Of a stretch of DNA of 21,130 nt, positions 1 to 6,659 are shown piece by piece. The first letter of the stretch is position 1; the number at the start of each line of letters is the position of its first letter. A program made the translations under genes and the position numbers. The notes under the pieces are model-generated. The model ran no database searches. It had not been told where the DNA came from and saw only the letters and a list, made by a program, of their open reading frames with translations. This stretch comes from Treponema sp. (GTDB taxonomy: Bacteria > Spirochaetota > Spirochaetia > Treponematales > Breznakiellaceae): the NCBI GenBank assembly GCA_031259035.1, contig JAIRLZ010000243.1, positions 1 through 21,130 of the forward strand, written 5' to 3'.

Positions 1-159
1 ATATGCGGGAAGGCTAAAGTTAATTTGATGTTTCTTCCCGCTTATTCCCCGGATTTTAATCCGATAGAAAAAGACTGGGCAAATATGAAAAATGCTTTAC
101 GCGATACCGCTCCTCTTTGTGATTTACTTCAGACCGCGGTTTATGATTATTGGCGTTAG
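1..159 (+). pseudogene. IS630-family transposase, C-terminal fragment cut by the window edge
   Basis: An open frame enters from the left edge and stops with TAG at 157-159, giving 52 residues. It contains LPAYSPDFNPIEKDWANMK, the hallmark of IS630/Tc1-like DDE transposases, in which the Glu of the NPIE segment is the last catalytic acidic residue. The end of the protein (DYWR) is intact. The rest lies outside the window, so I cannot tell whether the element is complete. IS630 elements insert at TA dinucleotides, and the AT-rich tract after the stop would hold the right terminal repeat, but I cannot fix its boundary without the left end. Confidence 0.85.
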
Positions 160-192
160 GTCTTTATAAGTAAAACAACTATAACATCCTTT

Positions 193-221
193 TTTATACT
201 ATTTTATGTTTATTATGTCAA
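193..221 (-). promoter_or_regulatory. Predicted sigma-70 promoter reading leftward into the IS630 transposase 3' end
   Basis: On the minus strand the sequence has TTGACA (216-221), a 17-base spacer and TATAAA (193-198). The predicted start near 186 would give a transcript antisense to the end of the transposase frame at 1-159. No convincing leftward open frame follows. It may make an antisense RNA that controls the insertion sequence, or be the remnant promoter of a gene the element interrupted. Confidence 0.5.
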
Positions 222-234
222 TACTGAAAAATTT

Positions 235-256
235 CAGGCGCCACGGATGGCGCCTG
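235..256. repeat. Perfect 9-bp hairpin
   Basis: CAGGCGCCA (235-243) and TGGCGCCTG (248-256) form a perfect stem around a CGGA loop. No T-run follows in either direction, so it does not look like a classical terminator. It lies between the insertion-sequence remnant and the structured repeat at 288-462. Confidence 0.6.
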
Positions 257-287
257 CGGCGACAAATGTGGGGCTAGAAACATTTCG

Positions 288-462
288 CATAACGTTCCGG
301 CTGTTTACGACGTTTTGCCAGCCCGAATAAGGGCTTGCGTAGCAAGCACAGGGCTGGCAAAATGTGGGTGTAGTGTGGCGTGGGAATGAAGCGAAGCGCA
401 ATGACCTAGCCACACGGAACCCCGAGCCGCTTCAGCGGCGAAGCGTAAACCGTCCTGTTATG
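288..462. repeat. Structured dispersed repeat, copy 1 (attC-like)
   Basis: The core at 291-420 shares long identical blocks with 1664-1812, including AACGTTCCGGCTGT, the CAAAATGTGGGTG region and AATGACCTAGCC. It can fold into nested stems: CATAAC (288-293) with GTTATG (457-462), GTTTACG (303-309) with CGTAAAC (444-450), GCCAGCCC (317-324) with GGGCTGGC (351-358), GCTTGC (333-338) with GCAAGC (342-347), GTGTGGC (373-379) with GCCACAC (409-415), and GCCGC (426-430) with GCGGC (435-439). GTTCCG (294-299) could instead pair with CGGAAC (415-420), which competes with the second stem. It contains no plausible gene. Confidence 0.8.
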
Positions 463-475
463 TGCAGTACCACCC
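457..475 (+). repeat. Left arm of 19-bp inverted repeat bounding the lipoprotein gene
   Basis: GTTATGTGCAGTACCACCC here matches the reverse complement of 1374-1392 at 18 of 19 positions. The two arms enclose the AT-rich lipoprotein gene, its promoter and its ribosome binding site. The outermost six bases (GTTATG) also form the end of the structured repeat at 288-462. Confidence 0.85.
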
Positions 476-494
476 GTACACCATTTTTTAAATC

Positions 495-1291
495 CTATAT
501 CCTCTCTGAAGCCACACCAACCACTTGAGCTGTTTGTGTATCTAACGCCCTTAAACGCAATCTACGGAGATTGCCTTCCCCATCAACCCTTCCAGTTACA
601 ATTATATCTGCGCCAATAAATTTTCCAATAGAAACGGCAGTTTCATCATCAACTTCACCGCTCATTTGGAAATTTTGTTCCCGCCTTATTCTATCAAGTT
701 GACTCCTGTCAATTATTGTATAGCCAGCATTTACCCAAATAAATTCAAGCTCACCTGCAATATATTCTGTTGTACTTCTGTCTTGAGCAGTAATATATAC
801 AATTGCAATTTTTGATCGTCCAAGCACATTCTTTAATGTGGTATTTGCTGCTCTGGTCAAAGCCCCCTCTACACTTGATTCAGCAACTAATGCGTTTCCA
901 CTTCTATGAAAAGGGGCGGGAGAATAGCCATTTCTCCATTGTACCAATGATAAAACATTATCATCTTCAAATCTATAATTTGCAATATTATTATAGCCAC
1001 TATTATTAAAATGAATAGCTATTTGAAAATCTGACGTTTTATATCGGAGAGATGTTGTGGAGGAAACTTTATTATTCCTATAATTTGTAGAAAAACCAGT
1101 ACCATCATCCCTAAATTCATAAACTCTATAATCCCCGCTTTCAATAGTATTTTCAGTCCATATTCCAATAAACTTAGTATGATATGCCTGATTATCCTGA
1201 AATACTTCAAAATTAACTGCGGGAGGAGATGAACCGCAGGAACCAATCAAGACCGATACAAGGCAAAAAATGACCCAATTTGTTTTTTCAC
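495..1291 (-). CDS. CsgG/LpoB-like outer-surface lipoprotein with a frameshift just after the start codon
   Basis: The uninterrupted frame 495-1250 opens at a TTG inside a lipobox-like run (LIGSC). Translating further upstream in the same frame gives KTNWVIFCLVSVLIGSC, a typical lipoprotein signal peptide, so TTG is not the natural start. The proper start is GTG at 1289-1291, four bases after GGAGGG (1296-1301). It is out of frame by one base because the A-run at 1283-1288 has six A's; seven would restore the reading. The C-terminal half (IAIVYITAQDR, VDRS-like IDRSQLDRI, GADIIVTGRV, LRALDTQTAQVV) resembles the CsgG/LpoB curli-assembly and penicillin-binding-protein-activator fold common in Treponema lipoproteins. 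The N-terminal 110 residues are unrecognised. GC content is far below that of the neighbours. Confidence 0.75.
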
Positions 1292-1301
1292 AATGCCCTC
1301 C
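1283..1301 (-). promoter_or_regulatory. Strong ribosome binding site, GTG start and A6 slippage tract
   Basis: On the minus strand GGAGGG (1296-1301) stands four bases before GTG (1289-1291), which is followed at once by six A's (1283-1288). This start decides the reading of the lipoprotein gene. With six A's the ribosome reaches a TGA after about 14 codons; with seven it enters the signal peptide in frame. Confidence 0.65.
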
Positions 1302-1312
1302 GATTGTCGTTA

Positions 1313-1341
1313 ATTTTAGCCTAGTCTTTTTTTTATGTCAA
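1313..1341 (-). promoter_or_regulatory. Predicted sigma-70 promoter of the lipoprotein gene
   Basis: On the minus strand TTGACA (1336-1341) is separated by 17 bases from TAAAAT (1313-1318). The leader then carries GGAGGG and the GTG start. The promoter lies inside the inverted-repeat-bounded unit, so the gene travels with its own expression signals, which is uncommon for integron cassettes but known for some. Confidence 0.75.
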
Positions 1342-1373
1342 TATCCATTCAGAAATATTTTACAAAAAATTTA

Positions 1374-1392
1374 GGGTGGTATTGCACATAAC
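1374..1392 (-). repeat. Right arm of 19-bp inverted repeat bounding the lipoprotein gene
   Basis: GGGTGGTATTGCACATAAC is the inverted partner of 457-475 with a single mismatch. GC content rises sharply to its right, so this arm marks the edge of the AT-rich unit. Confidence 0.85.
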
Positions 1393-1663
1393 TATCTGTA
1401 TACAACCCCACTCGTATACAGTCTTTCGCGGCGGTTCCCATAACCAACGGTCATGTCGATGGACGCTTCCCGCATCGCTCTATAAACCCGCCCATACGGG
1501 CGCGTTTTCTTTGTTAAAGCGGTGGGCGGCCTCCCGCCCCCATGCGCCTGCGAAGCGATGATATAAGCGCATGGCGCCCAGTCCGGCCGTCCGCAGACGG
1601 CGGGGAACAAAAAAGGCGGCGCTGGACAGCCCCGCCTGCCCGTTCTCCCCTAGCGCGGCGTAA
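1393..1663. other. GC-rich intergenic tract with several palindromes, no gene seen
   Basis: No reading frame here looks real; all are short and low in complexity. Perfect hairpins include CTGTATAC (1396-1403) with GTATACAG (1414-1421), CGCCC (1489-1493) with GGGCG (1498-1502) followed by a short T-rich tract, GGGCGG (1524-1529) with CCGCCC (1534-1539), and CCATGCGC (1540-1547) with GCGCATGG (1567-1574). A further CATAAC core occurs at 1438-1443. The tract may be a pile-up of old repeat or recombination-site remnants. Confidence 0.5.
1396..1421. repeat. Perfect 8-bp inverted repeat next to the cassette boundary
   Basis: CTGTATAC and GTATACAG are separated by 10 bases and begin four bases outside the CATAAC end of the cassette. 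The size and spacing fit a dimeric protein or recombinase site, or a simple hairpin. Function unknown. Confidence 0.55.
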
Positions 1664-1837
1664 AACGTTCCGGCTGTATGCGACGGTTTGGCGGCCCGGA
1701 TAAGGACTTTGCACAGCAAAGACCAGGGCTGCAAAATGTGGGTGGAGTGTGCCGTGGGAATGTTCCTCAGCTACGCTGGGGCGCGAAGCGGAATGACCTA
1801 GCCGGGCGGAACATCCGGAGCGACCGAAGGGAGCGTT
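1664..1837. repeat. Structured dispersed repeat, copy 2, 3' of tsaD
   Basis: The region aligns with 291-440 in the same orientation. The outer GTTCCG (1667-1672) and CGGAAC (1807-1812) are kept. The central stem is kept as GCGGCCC (1691-1697) with GGGCTGC (1726-1732), with one G-T wobble. The inner stem is CTTTGC (1707-1712) with GCAAAG (1716-1721), where copy 1 has GCTTGC with GCAAGC, so two base pairs have changed on both sides. The CATAAC and GTTATG ends of copy 1 are not preserved. An extra hairpin-like insertion (TCCTCAGC, GCTGGGG) lies in its right half. Confidence 0.75.
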
Positions 1838-1855
1838 GGCCATATCGCCCTTCCC

Positions 1856-2872
1856 CTATGGATACTTTTTCTTAAATCCGCGCGCCCGCGCCGAAGCCAC
1901 CGTGTCAAGCGGCGATCTGTCCCCCCGCTCCAGGTACCGAAATCCAAGTCCGGCGACCATCGCGCCGTTGTCCCCGCAGAGGTTCAGCGGCGGGAAAACC
2001 GCCCGCAACGCGCCGCGCTGTTCGGCGATGCGGGCGCGCAACAGCGAATTCGCCGCGACGCCGCCGCCCGCAACGACCGTCGCAAGCCCCGTGTCCTCCA
2101 CAGCGCGAAAAAGGCTGCGGAGCAGTATCTCAACGGCCGTTTTTTGGAAGGAAGCCGCAATATCTTCCGGCGTAGGGTCTGTTTTGACGCGGAACTGTTC
2201 AAGCTGATTGATAACGGCGGTCTTTAATCCAGAATATGAAAAATCGTACCGGTGATCTCCTTTGTAGAGGTTCGGCATGGGGAAACGGAAGGCGGACGCA
2301 TCTCCTCGCCGCGCCATGCGGTCTATGGCCGCGCCGCCAGGATACCCGAATCCGTAGTGTTTCGCCACCTTGTCAAACGCTTCGCCAACCGCGTCGTCAA
2401 TAGTCGCGCCAAGCGTCGTGATGTCATCAAAGCCGTCCACGCGGCAGATGACGCTGTGTCCGCCCGACACTAAAAGCCCCAGAAACGGATAGTCAGGCCG
2501 CTCCTCTGTAAGCCGCGATGCGTATAAATGGGCGAGCATGTGATTCACCGCGATAAACGGAATGTTCAGCGCATACGCGAAGGCTTTGGCGAAATTAAGT
2601 CCCACCAAAAGAGACCCCAACATGCCCGGATGAGCCGTAACCGCCACGCCGTCAATCTCTCCGGCGGATAGCCCCGCCTTGTCAAGGGCTTCCCGCACAA
2701 CCACGGAAATCCATTCGGTGTGTTTGCGGCTCGCTATTTCAGGCACGACGCCTTCGTATTCCGCGTGAAACGGTATCTGCGTGGCGACCACGTTTGAGAG
2801 AATGGTTTCGCCATCCTCAACAACAGCCGCCGCGGTTTCATCGCAAGACGTGTCGATTCCCAGAATTTTCAT
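1856..2872 (-). CDS. tsaD: tRNA N6-adenosine threonylcarbamoyltransferase TsaD
   Basis: TsaD transfers the threonylcarbamoyl group from threonylcarbamoyl-AMP to adenosine 37 of ANN-decoding tRNAs, in the cytoplasm with TsaB and TsaE. The 338 residues match the family length. The start MKILGIDTSCDET is the classic Kae1/Gcp/TsaD N-terminus. Metal ligands are visible at His111 and His115 (NHMLAHLYA), and the ASKHA nucleotide-binding motifs GGHS, SGLKTA, AGGGVAAN and CGDNGAM follow in order. GGAG lies nine bases before the ATG. It is immediately downstream of a decayed ABC-F fragment on the same strand, and a structured repeat follows its stop by about 20 to 45 bases. tsaB and tsaE are not in the window. 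Confidence 0.96.
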   Translation of the reverse strand: MKILGIDTSCDETAAAVVEDGETILSNVVATQIPFHAEYEGVVPEIASRKHTEWISVVVREALDKAGLSAGEIDGVAVTAHPGMLGSLLVGLNFAKAFAYALNIPFIAVNHMLAHLYASRLTEERPDYPFLGLLVSGGHSVICRVDGFDDITTLGATIDDAVGEAFDKVAKHYGFGYPGGAAIDRMARRGDASAFRFPMPNLYKGDHRYDFSYSGLKTAVINQLEQFRVKTDPTPEDIAASFQKTAVEILLRSLFRAVEDTGLATVVAGGGVAANSLLRARIAEQRGALRAVFPPLNLCGDNGAMVAGLGFRYLERGDRSPLDTVASARARGFKKKYP

Positions 2873-2895
2873 GCTTATTCTCCATTTTTCGCCCC

Positions 2896-3141
2896 GCTAA
2901 CAGCGCGGGCGCGGCGCGCCTCATTGCAGCGCGGCGATCTCTTCCCATTCTTTTGCCTTCTCTTCGCTTGCCCTCAAGCCGCCGCAAGGCCGCCTGCGGG
3001 CTTGTCCTCCTCCCGCCGCGCCTTTGCCGTTTGTCGCTCCCTCGCGTCCCGCCGGCTCGCCTGTATTCTGACGGACAGGCGCCTCCTCTCCCGCAGTCTT
3101 CTCCAAATAGCGCCCCCAATTCCCATAAGAACTTTGAGTGA
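2896..3141 (-). pseudogene. Decayed duplicate of the ABC-F gene 3' end
   Basis: The tract repeats the last part of the ABC-F gene (7007-7400) on the same strand, including the stop and the GC-rich sequence after it. Shared protein segments are YGNxGxYLEK, QNTGEPAGRE, RQTAKARREEDK and EKxKEWEEIAALQ followed by TGA. About 190 bases of the coiled-coil part are missing and a frameshift puts the middle segment in another frame. Nothing upstream of the YGN segment is present, so both ATPase domains are gone. It abuts tsaD, which suggests either that an ABC-F gene once stood upstream of tsaD or that this end was copied in. Confidence 0.85.
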
Positions 3142-3216
3142 TCCCAGATGCGCTAATCTTTTGCTCCGCCTTCTGAGAGGGCCAGCGCCCATTTCAGATT
3201 TTTCCGTATATTCATA

Positions 3217-3317
3217 AGGAACAGTTCATAAACAAAATGCACAGCATTTTGTTTTAATTGCTTACGCAATTAGGAAATAACATGACCAAACGGTCATGTT
3301 ATTTCTGAACAGTTCCT
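3217..3317. repeat. Three-hairpin palindromic element E1
   Basis: The ends AGGAACAGTTCA (3217-3228) and TGAACAGTTCCT (3306-3317) pair with one internal mismatch and enclose three perfect hairpins: AAACAAAATGC with GCATTTTGTTT (3230-3254, loop ACA), TAATTGC with GCAATTA (3255-3272, loop TTAC), and GAAATAACATGACC with GGTCATGTTATTTC (3274-3305, loop AAAC). The same modules, in inverted orientation, make up 8979-9078. It begins about 10 bases 3' of the aminotransferase stop, followed on the gene side by CCTAACGC, as in E2. It may act as a transcript end or mRNA stabiliser, or be a non-autonomous mobile repeat. Confidence 0.85.
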
Positions 3318-3327
3318 AACGCCCTTC

Positions 3328-4617
3328 TTACCTTTGAAGAACATCACCCTCCAGTATATCTTCAAGATTCCCGATCAGAAAATCAATGTCTCCCCGGTTT
3401 ATCACCAGAGGCGGCTGAAAGGCAAGGACATTCCGGCCAAGGCCGTTCTTACCGAGTATGATGCCCCGTTCCTTGAGTTCCTCAAGGATACGATCAGTCA
3501 GCATGGCGCTATCATCAACATACCCGGCGTCTGTTGTCCCCCCGCCGTCAAACGCAAGTTCGGCGCCCAGCATGAGTCCCTTGCCCCGCACTTCCTTTAT
3601 CACCGGAAACTTTGCCGCAAGCGTGTCAAGGCGGGCGCGGAGATACGCCCCGTTCTCCTCGGCTTTGGCGCACAGGCATTCCTGTTCAATATAGTCCAGA
3701 ACCGCCAGGGCCGCGCTTGCGGAAACAGGATTCCCGCCTAGGGTCGAAGCCGAAGGTCTTGTAAACTGACGGGCGATTTCTTTTGACGAAGCAAAGGCCG
3801 CTATGGGTATGCCGTTTCCTAGGGCCTTGCTCATGGTCATAATATCGGGAACAACGCCGTAATGCTCGATAGCAAACATCTTTCCGGTACGGGCAAAGCC
3901 TGATTGTATCTCGTCAACAATGAGCAACGCTCCCTGGTCATTGAGGGGCCTGGCGATCTCTTTGAAAAAATCAGGAGGAACGGGTCTGATGCCTCCATTT
4001 CCCTGAATGGGTTCGCAGATAAAGGCCGCTATGTTCCTATCTTTTTCAAGCGCGGCTATAACATCCGCGGCGCTGTCGGCAAAATAAACATCGCTGGGCA
4101 AAAATGGATCGGCGCGCCACATGGGTATGCCGGTGGCCGCCTGGGTAAGATAGGTTCTCCCATGGAGACCTCCATTCAGGGCTATGAATTTCCGTTTTCC
4201 GGTTGCAAGCCGGGCAAGGAGCAAGGCTCCTTCATTCGCCTCTGAACCAGAATTACAGAAAAACGAACTGACGAGTCCTGATGACCCATGAGGCGCGGCC
4301 CCCGGCAGGACCGGTCTGCCGGGCATGACATGGGCAAGACGCTCGGCAAGGCGCAGTACCGGCTCGGTGAGGTATACATTGGTAAGATGCTGCAACGTGC
4401 CGAGCTGGGCGGCGACTCTTTCTATGATGAAGGGGTTGGAATGGCCGCAGTTCATCACCGAAACGCCGGCGAAAAAATCAAGGTATTTTTTCCCTCGCTC
4501 GTCGTACAGGTACTGCATATCCCCACGGACAAAAAGGGGTGGGTCCTTATAAAAATACCGTACGCAAGGCATAAAATATTCCCTGCGCAGGGCAAGGGCT
4601 TCCTGTCTTTCCATCAT
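3328..4617 (-). CDS. Class-III PLP aminotransferase (AGXT2-like / aspartate aminotransferase family)
   Basis: This is a cytoplasmic fold-type I transaminase of 429 residues, the usual length. It shows FFCNSGSEANEGA (phosphate-binding region), GLHGRT, CEPIQGNGG, IVDEIQSGFARTG with Asp235 to hold the pyridine nitrogen, and MSKALGNG with Lys264 as the likely Schiff-base lysine. Similarity in motifs points to the group with alanine-glyoxylate, 4-aminobutyrate and ornithine aminotransferases; the substrate cannot be read from sequence. The start overlaps the stop of the upstream U32 gene (ATGA), and GGGAGGGA precedes it. Two adjacent ATG codons (4617 and 4614) are possible starts; the second has better spacing. 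Translational coupling suggests co-expression with the U32 protein. Confidence 0.92.
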   Translation of the reverse strand: MMERQEALALRREYFMPCVRYFYKDPPLFVRGDMQYLYDERGKKYLDFFAGVSVMNCGHSNPFIIERVAAQLGTLQHLTNVYLTEPVLRLAERLAHVMPGRPVLPGAAPHGSSGLVSSFFCNSGSEANEGALLLARLATGKRKFIALNGGLHGRTYLTQAATGIPMWRADPFLPSDVYFADSAADVIAALEKDRNIAAFICEPIQGNGGIRPVPPDFFKEIARPLNDQGALLIVDEIQSGFARTGKMFAIEHYGVVPDIMTMSKALGNGIPIAAFASSKEIARQFTRPSASTLGGNPVSASAALAVLDYIEQECLCAKAEENGAYLRARLDTLAAKFPVIKEVRGKGLMLGAELAFDGGGTTDAGYVDDSAMLTDRILEELKERGIILGKNGLGRNVLAFQPPLVINRGDIDFLIGNLEDILEGDVLQR

Positions 4618-6659
4618 TCCCTCCCGTTTTCCGAAACAGCCCAGGGTCCAGCGCCAAAGCCGGCCCGGGGCGGCGTAAAATCTCTGGTCAACGAGGCTGC
4701 GTTTTCAGGATCATCCCTGACCGCAAGGCAGAGATCCACAACCCGCGTAAATTGTTCCCGCGGCACATACGGCGCCTCAACGCGGACGCGCCTGAGTCCC
4801 GCGGCGGCAAGCTCCCCCATAAAGGGAAGCAGAAACAGGTCTTTAACAAGGATCACATGATTCCTGCCCCTGGAGTCCTGGCCTTTGGAGGAATCCCTGA
4901 ACACAGGATGGCGGAATCCTTTTTCATCAATAAGGCTCAAAGTCCCGGCCCCGGAGTTGCCGTCGTCATCGTTGCTGTGTGTACTGGTATTTTCAAAAAG
5001 ATCATGCTCCAGGTACATCACCGTAGGAGAACCAAAGACAATGAGTTCGGCGGCGGCATGGTTTCCGGCGTCGGATTCTCCGCCGTATCCGGAAGCCAGA
5101 GCTTCCAGCAACATGAGGGTGTCGCCAAGTTTTGTTTCAGGGGAAACCGTAAAGCCGTCAAGACCGCAGCTTTGGTAGTAGCGCCAGGAAAGGCTGTTCT
5201 GAATATTGAGGCCGTAGTCTCCCCTACAGGCGGGGCTTCCAGTAACGCCGCTGACAGCGGAGATGCCCCCCAAACTCGAAACCAGAAATCCGTCAATACC
5301 GTCAAGCGTTTCAAGAGCGGACTGAAATTCCTCAAGCTCTTGGTCAAGCGTCATGCGACCCTGGCAAAGCCAGATTTTGGCGTTTCCCTTGTATGCGACG
5401 AGTTCCCTGATTTCCGCCGCCGAAAAAGGCCTGCCGGGCCGGAACACCGCGCCTGAAAGGTACACATGATCAACGCCCCGCTCAATACAATACCGGGCCT
5501 GCCCGGTGTTCATAACGGTAACGGCAAGCTCAAGTCTCCCGGCGCCGCGCTCCCCCGGAGAAGCGCCCTGCATTGCGCCGCCCTGTCCGGCGCGCTCCCG
5601 CCCTTTGTCAAGGAAGCGCAACATCTCCTCCCGTATGGCCGCCGCTTTTTCGCCTGAAAGCTCCGGCTCCTCCCTGGCGGCGCTAAAAACCTTTCCGGTG
5701 GAATAAAAAGTCCCTGTCCCTTCCATGCGGCGGTTGATATTGGAAAGCCCCGGCCGCCCAAATGCGTAGGCGGTAGAAAGATCGCGCTTGCGGTTCCGGT
5801 AAAGAAATTCACTCTCCTTAAAACGGTCGTACGAAAAGGGATCTTCTATATACCGGTCTATGGCATCACCGTAGGCGTTCACCAGGGGAAGCAGATACGA
5901 GGCTTCGCGCATCCTGCCTTCGATCTTAAAGCTGGAAATCCGGTTGTGGATCAGCTCAGGAATGTACTCATAGAGGCACATATCCTTTACCGCAAGGGGA
6001 AAACGTGTCGCATAATGGTGGGATCCGCGTTCAATCTGAAAGTCCCAGCGGCAGGGTTTGAGGCAACGTCCCTGATTGGAACTTGCGCCGAAAAGCATAC
6101 CTGAATACAGGCACTGGCCGCCGTGGGAGACGCACATATCGCCGTGGACAAAATATTCAAATTCCATGCCGGTTTGGGCAGCCGCGGCCCGCGCATACGA
6201 AAGGGGAAGCTCCCTGGAAAGCACTACCCTGCTAAAACCCTTTTCGGCAAGGAACCTCATCGTTTCGAGGTTGTGGACATTCATCATCACCGATGCATGC
6301 ATGTCAAGGGAAAGTCCGAGCTTTCGCAACAGTTCTGGCACGGCGAGATCCTGGACAAGTAGGGCGTCAGGCTTCAGCCCTGAAAGAAACACAAGGTATT
6401 CCTCAAGCAGGGGCAGATCCCCCTCGGTATACACATTGTTTACGGTGATATAGATCTTTTTGCCTTTTTCACGGGCAAGCCCAATTGCCCCGGCAAGCTC
6501 TTCATTGGAAAAATTGAAATCTTTGCGGTGGAGGCGCATGTTAAAGCGCTTTCCGCCTATATAGACCGCATCGCAGTTGGCGTTGACGATCTCTTTGAAG
6601 ATGGCAAAATTTCCCGCCGGCGCAAGGAGCTCAACGGGACGTCCGTTAAAATACCGCAT
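4614..6659 (-). CDS. U32-family (peptidase U32 / RNA hydroxylase type) protein
   Basis: The first half has the U32 core: VELLAPAGN at the start, ALLVQDLAV, DMHASVMMNVHN, then EYFVHGDMCVSHGGQCLYS and GRCLKPCRW with four conserved cysteines at about residues 175-205, and FKIEGRMREASYL. U32 proteins were named as collagenase-like peptidases, but characterised members (RlhA, TrhP, UbiU/V) are iron-sulfur hydroxylation factors for 23S rRNA, tRNA or ubiquinone, so an RNA-modifying role is more likely. At 681 residues it has the long form with a second TIM-barrel-like C-terminal domain. It has no signal peptide and acts in the cytoplasm. ATG at 6657-6659 is fixed by an in-frame stop two codons upstream; the ribosome binding site (GGAG, 14 bases away) is weak. 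It overlaps the aminotransferase start by four bases. Confidence 0.9.
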   Translation of the reverse strand: MRYFNGRPVELLAPAGNFAIFKEIVNANCDAVYIGGKRFNMRLHRKDFNFSNEELAGAIGLAREKGKKIYITVNNVYTEGDLPLLEEYLVFLSGLKPDALLVQDLAVPELLRKLGLSLDMHASVMMNVHNLETMRFLAEKGFSRVVLSRELPLSYARAAAAQTGMEFEYFVHGDMCVSHGGQCLYSGMLFGASSNQGRCLKPCRWDFQIERGSHHYATRFPLAVKDMCLYEYIPELIHNRISSFKIEGRMREASYLLPLVNAYGDAIDRYIEDPFSYDRFKESEFLYRNRKRDLSTAYAFGRPGLSNINRRMEGTGTFYSTGKVFSAAREEPELSGEKAAAIREEMLRFLDKGRERAGQGGAMQGASPGERGAGRLELAVTVMNTGQARYCIERGVDHVYLSGAVFRPGRPFSAAEIRELVAYKGNAKIWLCQGRMTLDQELEEFQSALETLDGIDGFLVSSLGGISAVSGVTGSPACRGDYGLNIQNSLSWRYYQSCGLDGFTVSPETKLGDTLMLLEALASGYGGESDAGNHAAAELIVFGSPTVMYLEHDLFENTSTHSNDDDGNSGAGTLSLIDEKGFRHPVFRDSSKGQDSRGRNHVILVKDLFLLPFMGELAAAGLRRVRVEAPYVPREQFTRVVDLCLAVRDDPENAASLTRDFTPPRAGFGAGPWAVSENGRE

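Larger units (their letters stand above)
288..1392 (-). mobile_element. Candidate integron-like gene cassette (lipoprotein gene plus attC-like element)
   Basis: Read on the minus strand, the unit starts at GTTATG (1392-1387), carries one AT-rich gene with its own promoter, reaches CATAAC (462-457), continues through a 175-bp foldable element, and ends at a second GTTATG (293-288). Integron cassettes have this layout: one gene followed by an attC whose R'' and R' core sites are complementary (consensus RYYYAAC and GTTRRRY). An inner complementary pair (303-309 with 444-450) could be the L'' and L' boxes. Against this reading, the element is long for an attC, no integrase is in view, and the inverted repeats extend 13 bases into the cassette. 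A simpler alternative is an ordinary mobile unit with terminal inverted repeats. Confidence 0.4.

Noticed and set aside
1664..1837. Copy 2 of the structured repeat as a working attC site
   Set aside because: Its ends (GTAAAAC, GTTGGCC) are not complementary to each other, unlike those of copy 1, so it can at most be a degenerate relative.
288..1837. CRISPR array
   Set aside because: The repeats are two long structured copies 1.2 kb apart, with no short regular repeat-spacer pattern and no cas gene.
1392..1875. Overlapping frames in the GC-rich tract left of tsaD
   Set aside because: They cover the structured repeat and hairpins in several frames at once, which is expected of GC-rich non-coding DNA.
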